DNA of 64,000 bases from Paenibacillus faecis. Its GTDB lineage: Bacteria; Bacillota; Bacilli; Paenibacillales; Paenibacillaceae. Position 1 is the first letter of the stretch. The number at the start of each line of letters is the position of its first letter. Location of the stretch: NCBI RefSeq assembly GCF_008084145.1, contig NZ_VSDO01000003.1:124001-188000 (forward strand). The letters run 5' to 3'. The position numbers and the translations under genes were made by a program. Positions 1 to 9,655 of the stretch are shown here, piece after piece. The notes beneath the pieces were generated by a model, which saw only the letters and a program-made list of their open reading frames with translations, had not been told where the DNA came from and did not search any database.

Positions 1-171
1 TTCGAGCTGGTGGCAGCACTCCAGAACCTGTGAGCCGTCACCGCATTCCCCCACGACCTCGATATCTTCCTCCATATTCAAAATCCGTTTCAATCCCTCG
101 CGAAACAGCTGGTGATCGTCAGCCAAGAGAACTTTAATTGTTTGTCTACTGTTAGTAACAAGGTTATCCAT
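1..171 (-). CDS. degU: DegU-type response regulator, N-terminal part (gene runs off the window)
   Basis: Reading leftward from the ATG at 169-171 gives the start of a NarL/FixJ-type response regulator: a short variable tail, then IKVLLADDHQLFREGLKRIL and ILNMEEDIEVVGECGDG. The DDH acidic pair of the receiver domain is present; the phospho-acceptor Asp and the HTH lie outside the window. The start overlaps the end of degS by 8 bases, so the pair is probably translationally coupled. DegU is the DNA-binding partner of the DegS kinase and controls exoenzymes, motility and biofilm genes in Bacillales. Only 57 residues are visible, but the degS context makes the call firm. Confidence 0.93.
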   Translation of the reverse strand, partial: MDNLVTNSRQTIKVLLADDHQLFREGLKRILNMEEDIEVVGECGDGSQVLECCHQLE

Positions 172-1354
172 CCTGGTACTCCTTTCTCTTCTCTGCATTT
201 GTCGGAATGTGGATAATGATTTTGGTGCCTATATTCGCTGTCGACTCTATTTCCATTCTTCCTTCCAGCAATTCTACCCGTTCCCGCATCCCGATCAGAC
301 CAAAATGGGTGTGCTCCTTTGTCTTCTGCTCCAACTGGTCAACCTTGAATCCCAGTCCATTGTCCTGAACCACGATTTTGACCATTTGAGCCTGATAGGT
401 GATATCGACGCCAACATAGGTAGGAAAGGCATGCTTGGCTGCATTGGTGAGAGCTTCCTGAACCAGTCTGAATACCGCCGCTTCCATGGGTGAAGACATG
501 CGATGTTCTTTCCCTCTTGTTTCGAAGGTCGTTCTAATTTTGGTCTTCTCTTCGAAATCATGTACATACTTGCGCAAAGTCGGAATCAAACCTAGGTCAT
601 CTAAAGCCATGGGACGCAAATTAAAAATGACTTTCCGCATTTCTTCCAGACTGGAACGGACTTGACTCTTCAAGTCTACTATTTCGTCCTGTACCATCTT
701 AAATTCCTGCTTGGCAAGCATTCTTTCCACAATTTCCGTCCTAAGAACTAGATTCGCCAAAAGCTGAGCCGGCCCGTCATGAATCTCCCGCGAGATCCGC
801 TTTCTTTCTTCTTCTTGCGCCAAAATAATCTTTAAACCGATCATCTGACGGTTTTTGGCGGATTCCAAAATCCGGGTCACTTGACCTAGTTCGCCTGACA
901 GGTATTCCAAGACAACGCCCATTTGCGAACTGACGGTTTCCGCCCGTTCCACGGATTTTTCGACATTTCTCGCCCGCTTCTGAAGTTCGTCCCTGCGCGC
1001 CTTCAGATACATTTCTTTTTCCCGGTAAATCAAAAGATCCAACTGTAGCTGGGTGGCCTTCTCATACGCCTGCTTGATGTCTTCTTCCTTGTACCGCACA
1101 AAATCCCGGCTGACTTCCGTCAGCCGGATGCGGGAACGTCGGTAATTGATTTCCAGTTGGTCGACCTTTTCCACGGTCTCTGCGGTTTCTTTAACGACCT
1201 GCTGCAACTCATTGTTGAGCGTCTTCAGCTCATTCCGCGCTGCGTCCAAAATTTCAAGGATCTGCAGCTTGCTATTTTCCATAACGCCTACGGCGTTTTT
1301 AATAACGCGGTCAATTGCATCAGCTTGATAGTCTGCCACTTCACCCTTCTCCAT
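164..1354 (-). CDS. degS: Sensor histidine kinase DegS
   Basis: A cytoplasmic two-component kinase of about 396 aa with no membrane segment. Residues 25-165 are a long coiled-coil sensor region. The HisKA_3 dimerisation and phospho-acceptor box is ISREIHDGPAQLLANL (His about 192). The ATPase domain follows, with an N-box (EALTNAAKHA), a G1 box (VQDNGLGF) and HFGLIGMRERVELLEG. Length and motif order match Bacillus DegS. Two starts are possible: the ATG used here, or a GTG seven codons in that sits behind GGAGAAGGGTG and may be better. The gene begins 32 bases after the preceding gene ends and overlaps degU. It phosphorylates DegU. Confidence 0.96.
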   Translation of the reverse strand: MEKGEVADYQADAIDRVIKNAVGVMENSKLQILEILDAARNELKTLNNELQQVVKETAETVEKVDQLEINYRRSRIRLTEVSRDFVRYKEEDIKQAYEKATQLQLDLLIYREKEMYLKARRDELQKRARNVEKSVERAETVSSQMGVVLEYLSGELGQVTRILESAKNRQMIGLKIILAQEEERKRISREIHDGPAQLLANLVLRTEIVERMLAKQEFKMVQDEIVDLKSQVRSSLEEMRKVIFNLRPMALDDLGLIPTLRKYVHDFEEKTKIRTTFETRGKEHRMSSPMEAAVFRLVQEALTNAAKHAFPTYVGVDITYQAQMVKIVVQDNGLGFKVDQLEQKTKEHTHFGLIGMRERVELLEGRMEIESTANIGTKIIIHIPTNAEKRKEYQDG

Positions 1355-1386
1355 TTCCTGTGTCCGTATACTCCGAACTTATCATA

Positions 1387-4122
1387 TCATGATTCAAGGG
1401 TAATGGATTTGGTTTTCTTTTCCCAATTTACGGATATCCCTAGCTGCTCCGATACCAACCGTAGCGGGACTAAAGTCCTATTATTGTCAATAATCGGAGA
1501 AACCTCGGCCTTTTTCGTCGCTCCGTTAAGGATGAATTCCTTCTTGCCCACGGTTAACTCCAGCACGCTGGTCCCGCGCGTCACGGTGATTTTCCCCGCC
1601 GTTTTGTTCCACGCCGCTTCCCCGCCAAAAGCATCCACCACATACTTGATCGGGATATACGTCGTTCCGTCCTTTATAAGCGGAGCCACGTCCATATTTT
1701 GTTTTTGTCCGTTTACGGTCATCGATTTCTGTCCTGCCGTCATGATCACCTTAGCGCTCGGCAGGCCGGTATCCAAAGCCGCATTCCCGCCCGTCGCCGG
1801 CGCGGTAAACCGGATATTGTCAAAAGATACGCTGCCCGTCAAAGCGCGCTCATCCTGACCGTCCTCCAGATTGACCACATAAAGCCGTTTCAGCTTGGCC
1901 GGGTGTTTCAGTCCGCTCGCGGTCAGATCGATCGTCAACGTCTTCCAACCGGTGAAGTCGAGCGGCCGCGCAAGATCCACATAAACGCTCTTTCCGTCCG
2001 CTCCGGCAAACTCGGCCCGCAGCCAGTTCAGACTCGAATCCCCGAGAACGTCGATCGCCATCGAAGTGGCCCCTTCAGGAATGGCTTTGCCTGCGGTTCC
2101 ATTGATCTGGGCGTAACCGAATTTATTGCCGGTTCCTCCGGTGAGGTCATAATCCAGTTGAAGCACCTTGGAGTTGGAGCGCTCTCCAGTGCCCTGCACG
2201 ATTGCTGCCGTTCCTTTGGCCTCCGCCGGCAACCCTGTGAAGGATACCGGATAGCTCGCGTTTTCAAAGCTTTCCCATACCTGCTCTTCGGAAGAGGACA
2301 GCACGATCGGCGTGCCGCTGAATCCGTCATATTTCGGCGTGGCGTAAGCTACCTTCGCTCCGTTGTTAATGGATTGCACCGTCAGAACTCCATTTTGCAC
2401 GCTTGCCTTCATGCCGGAGAATACCCACTTCACCGCCTCATTCGGCACTTCAACGGTGCGCCCGTTTTTCAATTTGGCGGTCACCGGTACAGATACGGTT
2501 GCCCCGGCTTCCAATGGCGCAAACGTCGTTACCGGCGTCAAGCCGTCCAGATCGCTGCCGCCGAGCACGGTCACGTCCATGCTGCTCTTGGCCTCACCGC
2601 TTACCGCCGTAATTTTCGCGGTGCCCGCTTTCACGCCCTTGAAGCCCGATCCGGTCCACGCCACATTCCCGTTGCTCGACTTCCAGGTGGCTTGAACGCC
2701 CGACGTATCGATCGGGTTGTAATAGTTGTCATAGCCCTTCAAGGTAAAAGACACCGTCTGCCCGATCAGCAATGTCGATGCTCCGCTAACCCGCAGTCCT
2801 TTGAGCGTTCCCTGGGGAGCTATCGTGAACACGCCGAGTCCATTGGCCACGGCCCGTTGACCCGCCGACCCGTTGGAGGTCGTAAAGGTCAGTTCGGCTT
2901 CCGTCTCCGCGAGCGGACGCGTAACCATCGTCGTCGACCCCCCGCCGTCGAGGTTTAGCCCTTTCCAGACCCCGATCGAAGTCATAAAGCTTTGCAGTTC
3001 CTTTAAGGTCATCCCGGGACTGTCGCTGTTCTTCTCGGCCGTGATAATGTAGGCCTTCTTCCCGTCTTGCGAGTAACCTACCGCCGTCCGGGCCACGGAA
3101 CTGCCTCCGCTGATCGAGGTCGTCGAGCGGGTGAACGAGGAAGCCTTCCCCTGATCAACCAGAAGCGTATGACCCCCGATCATCATTTTGAAATCGGAAG
3201 GGTTGATCTCCTGCCCGCTCGTTTGGGAAACCAACTGGTACGTCGTTTCCACCCGCTGCCCAACCGCAAGATGAGCGGATATGTAATCTGCCGCTAGACC
3301 ATGCGCACGCAAAATATACCCGTCCGCCGGAACCGGACCGGGAATTGCCGACTGAGAAGAAATTTGCTGGACAACTCCGCCCTGAACCAGCACCTCTGTC
3401 GGTGTCGTTCCGCTCCCTTTCGGACGGTCTTCGGATTTCCAGGCGCTGGTGTAGATAAACATCTTGTTCACATGGCTGTAAGCCTTCTCCGGCTCCGTTG
3501 TATAGGACTCCTGGTTTATCCCCGCCAGCGGGAACGTCGAGCCGTCTTCGGCCAGGATGGTGCCGCTGAAGCCGTAACGATCGATGACCGGCGTATTGTC
3601 GCTTTTTACTCCAAAAGCAAACATCCCCGTAAGCTGTGCCGGACTGGTCACCAGCGTGCCTTTGGAAACGGCGGCGCCCATCGGTACCCCTTGTCCCCCG
3701 GTGGCAAAGAAGTCCCCGTTCACACCGGCAACGGCGCCGGTTTCCTTGGCCATGCCTTCCACGGCTTGCCGGGTCGTCAATTGGCCTCCCTTGCCCGTCA
3801 TCACATCCAATTGGACGTACGGGTTACTTAAATCTACTTCGACTACGTCGGCCAGCACATTGACCTGCTTCCCCGAACGTGTAGTCGTGTAACGATATTT
3901 TACGAGCTTCGCTCCGGACGTAACGATTTCCTCTCCCAAACGGGTGGCCTGGCTGGCCGCCGCATGAATCGTCGATGCCGAACCCCCGAACAACTCGGGC
4001 AACACGACCGGCTGAATCCAGATCAGCCCCGCCAACGAAACTAGAATCCACTTTTTCCCCCGATTTGCAGCCAATTGAACCCGTTTCGTCTTCTTTCCGG
4101 TTTCTTCTCTACGAACTACCAT
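1387..4122 (-). CDS. Secreted phosphodiester glycosidase-family protein with copper-amine-oxidase-N repeats
   Basis: A 911-aa exported protein. Residues 24-55 form a signal peptide after a basic start (NRGKKWILVSLAGLIW). Residues about 75-435 match the phosphodiester glycosidase (NAGPA/DUF2233) family, with GVNGDFFATGGQGVPMGAAV and the hallmark GLNLDGGGSTTMV. The middle has Ig-like beta modules. The C-terminus carries the stalk (copper amine oxidase N-terminal-like) pair seen in many Paenibacillus surface proteins: DVAPLIKDGTTYIPIKYVVD and VSPIIDNNRTLVPLRLVSEQ. It probably acts at the cell surface on sugar phosphodiesters, but the substrate is unknown. The start has GGGAGAG about 13 bases upstream. 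Confidence 0.85.
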   Translation of the reverse strand: MVVRREETGKKTKRVQLAANRGKKWILVSLAGLIWIQPVVLPELFGGSASTIHAAASQATRLGEEIVTSGAKLVKYRYTTTRSGKQVNVLADVVEVDLSNPYVQLDVMTGKGGQLTTRQAVEGMAKETGAVAGVNGDFFATGGQGVPMGAAVSKGTLVTSPAQLTGMFAFGVKSDNTPVIDRYGFSGTILAEDGSTFPLAGINQESYTTEPEKAYSHVNKMFIYTSAWKSEDRPKGSGTTPTEVLVQGGVVQQISSQSAIPGPVPADGYILRAHGLAADYISAHLAVGQRVETTYQLVSQTSGQEINPSDFKMMIGGHTLLVDQGKASSFTRSTTSISGGSSVARTAVGYSQDGKKAYIITAEKNSDSPGMTLKELQSFMTSIGVWKGLNLDGGGSTTMVTRPLAETEAELTFTTSNGSAGQRAVANGLGVFTIAPQGTLKGLRVSGASTLLIGQTVSFTLKGYDNYYNPIDTSGVQATWKSSNGNVAWTGSGFKGVKAGTAKITAVSGEAKSSMDVTVLGGSDLDGLTPVTTFAPLEAGATVSVPVTAKLKNGRTVEVPNEAVKWVFSGMKASVQNGVLTVQSINNGAKVAYATPKYDGFSGTPIVLSSSEEQVWESFENASYPVSFTGLPAEAKGTAAIVQGTGERSNSKVLQLDYDLTGGTGNKFGYAQINGTAGKAIPEGATSMAIDVLGDSSLNWLRAEFAGADGKSVYVDLARPLDFTGWKTLTIDLTASGLKHPAKLKRLYVVNLEDGQDERALTGSVSFDNIRFTAPATGGNAALDTGLPSAKVIMTAGQKSMTVNGQKQNMDVAPLIKDGTTYIPIKYVVDAFGGEAAWNKTAGKITVTRGTSVLELTVGKKEFILNGATKKAEVSPIIDNNRTLVPLRLVSEQLGISVNWEKKTKSITLES

Positions 4123-4271
4123 TTTATTTTGCTACTCTCCCATCTTTTGTGTGCTATCTATGATCCGGAGACCTCCCCGGGAATCTTCCACCTATTTAAT
4201 AGACTACAATCGGGCGGAAAAGTTACGAAAAAAAGCAAATTTCATGAGATTTGGCGAAAATTTCTATTTCC

Positions 4272-4310
4272 AAAAAGAAACAGCCCACTCTCCGAGAAAG
4301 AGAGCAGGCC
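4272..4310 (-). terminator. Intrinsic terminator after the 1100-aa SLH gene
   Basis: On the minus strand a 10-bp stem (GCCTGCTCTC with GAGAGTGGGC, two G-T pairs) and a 7-base loop are followed by TGTTTCTTTTT, starting about 27 bases after the stop codon of the upstream gene. Confidence 0.8.
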
Positions 4311-4335
4311 GCATAGCATGGGTCTGCACATATTT

Positions 4336-7300
4336 TTACAGGTAGTTCAAATTGTTCAAAACCCGCTTAACCATTACTGCAGCTTGGGCACGGGTTGCAT
4401 TCCCCTTAGGCTGGAACGTATAGGCGTTAACGCCCTGGATAATGCCCGCCTTGACCGCTTTGGCCACCGTTTCCTTGGACTGGATCTTCGAGTTATCTTT
4501 AAAGCGGCCGAGCACCTGCGCGGCAGAAGTACCCAGGCTCGTATCCTGTCCGGCATACTCCATCGCCCGTACCATCATCAAAGCCATCTGCTCCCGGGTG
4601 ATCGGGCTTCCCGGTTTAAACGTCCCATCGGGTGTTCCGTTGATAATTCCCGCTTTCGCCGCCGCGCCAATGTACCCTGCTACCGCGCTTCCCGACGCGA
4701 CGTCGGAGAACCGGCGTGCATTTGAGGCGTCCGGGGTCAGCCCGAGCCCTTTAGCGATGAACACGGCAAACTCGGCGCGGGTGATGTTTTTGTCGGGTTC
4801 AAATTTGGTTCCCGAACGGGTATCGATGATCAGCTTGCTCGCAAGCTCCGTAATATCTTTACTCGCCCAATGCTTCAGGGTATCCGTAAAGTAACTGTAG
4901 CCCGCCGCGGGCCCAACCGCTTTGCTTCCGTTGATCTTTCCGCTGAATATAAACGCGTTTCCGGCCCCCTTGACACTCGAAGGTACGAAAGAGGCTGTTC
5001 TGCTTAACAGCTCGTATTGAGCCAGGAACGTTTGATTGCTGGCCGTTGTGTTGGGTGCTTTCATGTAAATGGTTCCGGTCGTATTCAACTCGACTGCGTT
5101 TTGCGCTGCCGTGTCGCTAAACACCGTCACACCGATTTGAATCGGGTCGATCAAAGGCGTTGTCGTAACCCCATTACTATAGTTCAACGTCGGCATCTGA
5201 ACCTTCGTTACCGGCTCCAACTGTATGGTGATAAATGCGGAGGTTAGCGCCGATACATTCAAGGATCTCGAGATCTCCATATAAGGGATTTTCTCGATGG
5301 GCAGATCATACATTACCGAATTGTATTTCACCGCAAAGTTACCGGTTTTACCGCTGCTGTACATGTCCATCAGGGCGGTTACAGGAACAATCACCTCAGC
5401 CGCCTTTTCGGTGGAAGGCACCTCGAACACGATCCGTTTTGTCGCCGCGTTGCTCGCCGTTAGGTATTTGTATGCATTCTGCAGCTTCACCGTATCGATC
5501 GTATATTTTTTGATCCCCTGGCCGAATTTGGAACGGCTGTCCGCCGCTTGAGCCGCGCTGATATTCAACAAGTACCCGCCCACGCCAAAATCGACATTCG
5601 ACATGTTCGTGAGATACTCCGGTTGGGAGGTTGGCGTCGTCGGGGTCTGTCCATTTGGATTCGTTTGGCCCCCCGCCGTATTTTGTACCGCTATGTTGTT
5701 AAAGCTTTTCAGTTGATTGCCAAGCGTATCGTAAAGCGGAGCCGCCCCCGTCAAATAAGACAGCGTAACTACCTGCCCGGCCGTTACAGGCGATGCCAGT
5801 TTCAGTACGACGGTGTTCCCGCTAATCGTAGCGGATTTGATACCTACGCTAACCTTGTCCACGAATACATTAAATTGATTCACCGGGAGGTAAGACATCC
5901 CCCGCAGCGTGTTGTTATAGGTGATCGTCAATGTGTCACCCGTCACTGTGGCGGAACGTACCCCCTCGGCTACCGACGTATAGGTGACAGGCTGCAGATT
6001 AATGTAACCCGCCAGATTTCCGTTCAGATCGGCAATCCCGTCACTGCCGTCAGCTACGTAGGAGACGGTTACCGCTTGTGACTGTGTAAAAGAGGAAGCT
6101 AAAGTGAGAATAACCTGATTATTCTTAATTTCCACAGCATTTACATATACTGGCGCATTATTAACCAGCACCGAGAACTGGCTTTTTAAAGGTAATTGGG
6201 TTGTTCTTAAAGCCTCATTATAGTTTAAAATAATGGTTCTATCGGAGCCTTGCGCACTCTGAAATACGGGTGCCACGGAATCATAAGTATTGCGTACAAA
6301 GTAATCATTGAATCCGGCAATTTCCATGCCTCTGTAATCCTGCAACGGATACGAGCCGGGTTTATAAGAGACTTTTACGACTTCACCGTTGGAAATGGAA
6401 TCGGATAGGTAAAGCGTAATGGTCGATCCACTGTGTGCTAACCTGCTAATGCTCTTTGCCTTGCCGTCTGCCATTATCGTGAATTGCTGATACGCACTGC
6501 TCGATGGACTTTTTAATGTTTCGGTAAAGTACAAAGTTACTGTATTTCCGCTAGCTCTACCGTCGCTTGGCTTTGGACTCACCGAATCAATCCCATTGGT
6601 AACCACACGGCTGGAGAAAGTCGCAGCGGCATTCCCCGAACGGTCCCTAATCGACTGTCCGGTATAACTAATTTTAACGTCCTGCCCTACCGCTACCCCG
6701 GTTCTTAACTCCACGTACACATACTCTCCCGAAACAGAGACGTCATCAACCTTACGGCTTTCCCCATTTACGGTTACCGTAAAACTATCGTCTGAAATAT
6801 ATATGGAGGAATCGAGCCTTTCATTGTACTGCAAACGGATTCGTGTATTGTTATACATCGAAGCATTCTGGAGAACCGGTGCCGTTTTATCGTTATCAGA
6901 TGCCGTAGTAAAGTACCAACGGCTGCTGCCTGAGAAACCTTCAAAGTATTTGGAACTATCACTAGCGTCCATAATGCCATTGCGGTCAGCTTCCACATAA
7001 TAAGTCGTTCCCGACTCCAGTGCGGATTTCGGCTTGATCGTGATCGTATTGTAACCGTTGGATGTCACATTAATCGGAACGGAGTAGGAGTTGCTGGATT
7101 TGCGAAGCGTAAGCCCCCCCTGCGAAGTATTCAGCTTTACATTTTTATTGAACTGTATGCTCGGCTGGACATTCACACTGACATTCGTGCTCCCGGCAGA
7201 TGGATAAAAAGAAGACACCGTAATCGAACTTGTGCTTCCGGCGACCGTTCTAAAGGTCCAGTTCTTCACCTCATTCATCGTACCGTCTTCTCCGACAAAG

Positions 7301-7638
7301 GTACCTCTAGGCACTTCTACCGTATACTGCGTGTTGTAATCAAGCTGTCGTGAGGGAGAAAACTGCACCTCATACGTTGCCGAAGTAACGGTAGCGTTGA
7401 TTCTTTCCGAACTGGTGGTGCCGCTTTTCGTTAACCAGATCGCCCCATTCGAGGTGACCTTCTGGTTAAACCGCATCGTGATTTTGGTACTGACAGGTAC
7501 GTTGCTCTCCCCGTTAGCCGGGCTTGAACTGACCAAATCCGTCGGAGAGATGGCCGCCGAAACCGACAAGCTTCCCCAAGCGTTTAACAGATTGATGACC
7601 ATAAAGATGGCCAAAAATGCCGATACTTTTCGTTTCAT
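4336..7638 (-). CDS. Large cell-surface protein with Ig-like repeats and three C-terminal SLH domains
   Basis: A 1100-aa exported protein. Residues 1-29 are a signal peptide ending SVSAA. Two Big_5-type Ig modules follow (DLVSSSPANGESNVPVSTKI; SFYPSAGSTNVSVNVQPSIQ), then about four repeats of a SwmB-like module with alternating VTLSYLTG / VSYVADG strands. The last 190 residues hold three SLH motifs with ITRAEFAVFIAKGLG, ITREQMALMMVRAME and ATRAQAAVMVKRVLN. SLH domains bind pyruvylated wall polymer, which the csaB gene at 23.7 kb would make. The start has AAAGGGGAA about 9 bases upstream. The specific function of the repeats is unknown; adhesion or cell-wall structure is plausible. Confidence 0.9.
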   Translation of the reverse strand: MKRKVSAFLAIFMVINLLNAWGSLSVSAAISPTDLVSSSPANGESNVPVSTKITMRFNQKVTSNGAIWLTKSGTTSSERINATVTSATYEVQFSPSRQLDYNTQYTVEVPRGTFVGEDGTMNEVKNWTFRTVAGSTSSITVSSFYPSAGSTNVSVNVQPSIQFNKNVKLNTSQGGLTLRKSSNSYSVPINVTSNGYNTITIKPKSALESGTTYYVEADRNGIMDASDSSKYFEGFSGSSRWYFTTASDNDKTAPVLQNASMYNNTRIRLQYNERLDSSIYISDDSFTVTVNGESRKVDDVSVSGEYVYVELRTGVAVGQDVKISYTGQSIRDRSGNAAATFSSRVVTNGIDSVSPKPSDGRASGNTVTLYFTETLKSPSSSAYQQFTIMADGKAKSISRLAHSGSTITLYLSDSISNGEVVKVSYKPGSYPLQDYRGMEIAGFNDYFVRNTYDSVAPVFQSAQGSDRTIILNYNEALRTTQLPLKSQFSVLVNNAPVYVNAVEIKNNQVILTLASSFTQSQAVTVSYVADGSDGIADLNGNLAGYINLQPVTYTSVAEGVRSATVTGDTLTITYNNTLRGMSYLPVNQFNVFVDKVSVGIKSATISGNTVVLKLASPVTAGQVVTLSYLTGAAPLYDTLGNQLKSFNNIAVQNTAGGQTNPNGQTPTTPTSQPEYLTNMSNVDFGVGGYLLNISAAQAADSRSKFGQGIKKYTIDTVKLQNAYKYLTASNAATKRIVFEVPSTEKAAEVIVPVTALMDMYSSGKTGNFAVKYNSVMYDLPIEKIPYMEISRSLNVSALTSAFITIQLEPVTKVQMPTLNYSNGVTTTPLIDPIQIGVTVFSDTAAQNAVELNTTGTIYMKAPNTTASNQTFLAQYELLSRTASFVPSSVKGAGNAFIFSGKINGSKAVGPAAGYSYFTDTLKHWASKDITELASKLIIDTRSGTKFEPDKNITRAEFAVFIAKGLGLTPDASNARRFSDVASGSAVAGYIGAAAKAGIINGTPDGTFKPGSPITREQMALMMVRAMEYAGQDTSLGTSAAQVLGRFKDNSKIQSKETVAKAVKAGIIQGVNAYTFQPKGNATRAQAAVMVKRVLNNLNYL

Positions 7639-7771
7639 TCGTCAAAATTCCCCTTTCACCTGCATCGCTTATGTATCATTTCACGCCATAGGCCATAAAG
7701 CGCATACCTATATTTATTAACGGCAGATGAGGGGGCGAAGTTTAGGGAATCCGTGGAAAGGGTTATTTTCA

Positions 7772-7819
7772 AAATAAAAAACAGGATATCTTACCTCCAA
7801 ACGGAGCAAGATACCCTGT
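7772..7819 (-). terminator. Intrinsic terminator of metK
   Basis: A long minus-strand stem (ACAGGGTATCTTGC pairing with the complementary TAAGATATCCTGT arm, few mismatches) is followed immediately by TTTTTTATTTT, about 12 bases after the metK stop. Confidence 0.9.
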
Positions 7820-7830
7820 ATGTGTTTTTC

Positions 7831-9033
7831 TTAGATACCAGCTTGAGCTTTCAAAGCCTCAGCCTTGTCGACGCGTTCCCAAGGAAGGTCGATATCCGTA
7901 CGGCCGAAGTGACCGTATGCCGCGGTTTGACGGTAAATCGGACGACGGAGATCCAGCATCCGAATAATGCCCGCCGGACGAAGATCAAAGTTTTCGCGAA
8001 CCAGCTCAACCAGCTTCTCTTCCGCAATCTTCCCTGTTCCATACGTGTCTACGTTAATGGAGACCGGGTTGGCTACGCCAATCGCGTAGGCGAGTTGAAT
8101 TTCCACTTTATCGGCCAAGCCGGCGGCAACGAGGTTTTTGGCCACGTACCGGGCTGCATAAGCCGCCGAACGGTCAACCTTGGTCGGATCCTTCCCGGAG
8201 AAGGCACCGCCGCCATGGCGCGCATAACCACCGTAGGTGTCGACAATAATTTTACGGCCTGTCAGACCGGCGTCGCCTTGCGGACCGCCGATAACAAAAC
8301 GGCCTGTCGGGTTAATGAAATATTTCGTTTCCCCATCCAGCAATTCCGCCGGAACGACAGGGAGAATGACTTTTTCTTTAATATCTTTCTGGATTTGCTC
8401 CAGGGTGATTTCTTCGGCATGCTGCGTGGATACGACAATCGTGTCCACACGTTTCGGTTTGCCATCGATGTACTCGATGGTCACCTGGGTTTTACCGTCC
8501 GGACGGAGGTAATCCAGCGTACCATCCTTCCGTACCTCGGAAAGGCGGCGGGCGATACGATGGGACAAGGCGATCGGCAACGGCATTAATTCCGGCGTCT
8601 CATTCGTAGCAAATCCGAACATCAAGCCTTGGTCGCCGGCACCGATATTCTCGGTTTCTTTGTCCATTTGAGCCGGATCGCGGCTTTCCAGTGCTGCATT
8701 AACGCCTTGCGCAATATCCGCAGATTGCTCGTTAAGCGATGTCAAAACAGCGCAAGTGTTGGAGTCGAACCCGTACTTGGCCCGGGTATACCCGATCTCT
8801 TTCACCGTTTTACGCACGATGGCCGGAATATCCACATATTCCGATTTGGTGCTGATTTCGCCGATTACGAGGACAAGCCCGGTAGCGACAGAAACTTCGC
8901 ACGCCACACGAGCGTAAGGATCGTTCTCAAGGAATGCGTCAAGAACCGCATCGGAGATTTGGTCGCAAATTTTATCCGGGTGCCCTTCGGTTACGGACTC
9001 GGAAGTAAATAAGTGTCGCCCTTGGATGGACAT
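7831..9033 (-). CDS. metK: S-adenosylmethionine synthetase
   Basis: Makes S-adenosylmethionine from methionine and ATP in the cytoplasm. The 400-aa product starts [20 protein letters not shown] and carries the family signatures [12 protein letters not shown] and [19 protein letters not shown]. Length equals the family norm. I place the start at the ATG at 9031-9033, 7-8 bases after AAGGGGAGG; an upstream in-frame ATG would add 11 residues without a good site. The gene has its own promoter and terminator and looks monocistronic. No S-box (SAM-I) riboswitch is visible: the leader between the predicted promoter and the start is only about 50 bases. Confidence 0.98.
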   Translation of the reverse strand: MSIQGRHLFTSESVTEGHPDKICDQISDAVLDAFLENDPYARVACEVSVATGLVLVIGEISTKSEYVDIPAIVRKTVKEIGYTRAKYGFDSNTCAVLTSLNEQSADIAQGVNAALESRDPAQMDKETENIGAGDQGLMFGFATNETPELMPLPIALSHRIARRLSEVRKDGTLDYLRPDGKTQVTIEYIDGKPKRVDTIVVSTQHAEEITLEQIQKDIKEKVILPVVPAELLDGETKYFINPTGRFVIGGPQGDAGLTGRKIIVDTYGGYARHGGGAFSGKDPTKVDRSAAYAARYVAKNLVAAGLADKVEIQLAYAIGVANPVSINVDTYGTGKIAEEKLVELVRENFDLRPAGIIRMLDLRRPIYRQTAAYGHFGRTDIDLPWERVDKAEALKAQAGI

Positions 9034-9090
9034 GAAAATCAACCTCCCCTTTGGATAGTATGGCAAAAGCCCAAGTATCCAATACTGAAT

Positions 9091-9118
9091 ATAATACCGA
9101 TGAATCCGTGAGGATCAA
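9091..9118 (-). promoter_or_regulatory. Predicted sigma-A promoter of metK
   Basis: Minus strand TTGATC, 16-base spacer, TATTAT. It lies between the upstream terminator and metK and gives a leader of about 50 bases. Confidence 0.55.
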
Positions 9119-9143
9119 CGATCGGGTGAAATCGACCCTAATC

Positions 9144-9176
9144 AAAAAATGAACCTTTCCCTTAGCGGAAAAGGTT
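9144..9176 (-). terminator. Intrinsic terminator after the SASP gene
   Basis: Minus strand AACCTTTTCC, loop GCTAA, GGGAAAGGTT (one G-T pair), then CATTTTTT. It is 79 bases past the SASP stop and separates it from metK. Confidence 0.75.
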
Positions 9177-9254
9177 GAATTGACAATCCTCAAAAGTCAT
9201 ATTAACGTATTTGCCAGGTCATGTCAAAAGAAATAAGGGACAAGTCCGCAGTTT

Positions 9255-9527
9255 TTATAAAAGAAGCTGTTTTTGCGCCTCAGCGACAAGACGTTTCGTA
9301 ATTTCCCCGCCGACCGAGCCGTTTTCCCGGGAAGTCATGTATTTCCATTCCGCCCCTGAACCGCCCGAGCCGTAAGCGCCGAGCTCACCGGCAAATTCAG
9401 TATCCGCTGAACCTGCCAAGCCAGTACCCGTGGCAACGGGAAGTCCGAATTCCGCGGCAATTTCATATTTCATCTGATTGATCATTTGGCGGCTTTCCGG
9501 TACGATTTTACGATTGCTTCTTGCCAT
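9255..9527 (-). CDS. Small acid-soluble spore protein, alpha/beta type
   Basis: A 90-aa DNA-coating protein of the dormant spore. Family features are visible: a [16 protein letters not shown] segment at residues 15-30, which contains the germination protease (GPR) cleavage region (EIA), and [20 protein letters not shown] at the C-terminus. The Gly/Ser-rich middle ([20 protein letters not shown]) is somewhat longer than in B. subtilis SspA/B. AGGAGG lies 10 bases before the ATG. A sigma-G-like promoter sits just upstream, which fits forespore expression. Confidence 0.95.
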   Translation of the reverse strand: MARSNRKIVPESRQMINQMKYEIAAEFGLPVATGTGLAGSADTEFAGELGAYGSGGSGAEWKYMTSRENGSVGGEITKRLVAEAQKQLLL

Positions 9528-9564
9528 TTGGGGTGCACCTCCTGCAGAATTTTTTTCACAGGAA

Positions 9565-9594
9565 TAGTATGTGCACCAACCCTTCGCTTAGCCC
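9565..9594 (-). promoter_or_regulatory. Predicted sigma-G promoter of the SASP gene
   Basis: Minus strand has a perfect sigma-G-type -10 CATACTA preceded, with a 17-base spacer, by GGGCTA (3 of 6 to TGAATA). It lies about 40 bases before the SASP start. Confidence 0.55.
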
Positions 9595-9655
9595 TTTTAA
9601 TGTTTGTTACATCTGGCAAAATCATGCGTATCAGGTTTATGACTTTCTATACTGC

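Noticed and set aside
9034..9250. SAM riboswitch upstream of metK
   Set aside because: Searched by eye for the S-box start (CTTATCAAGAG) and core helices; none found, and the space is too short.
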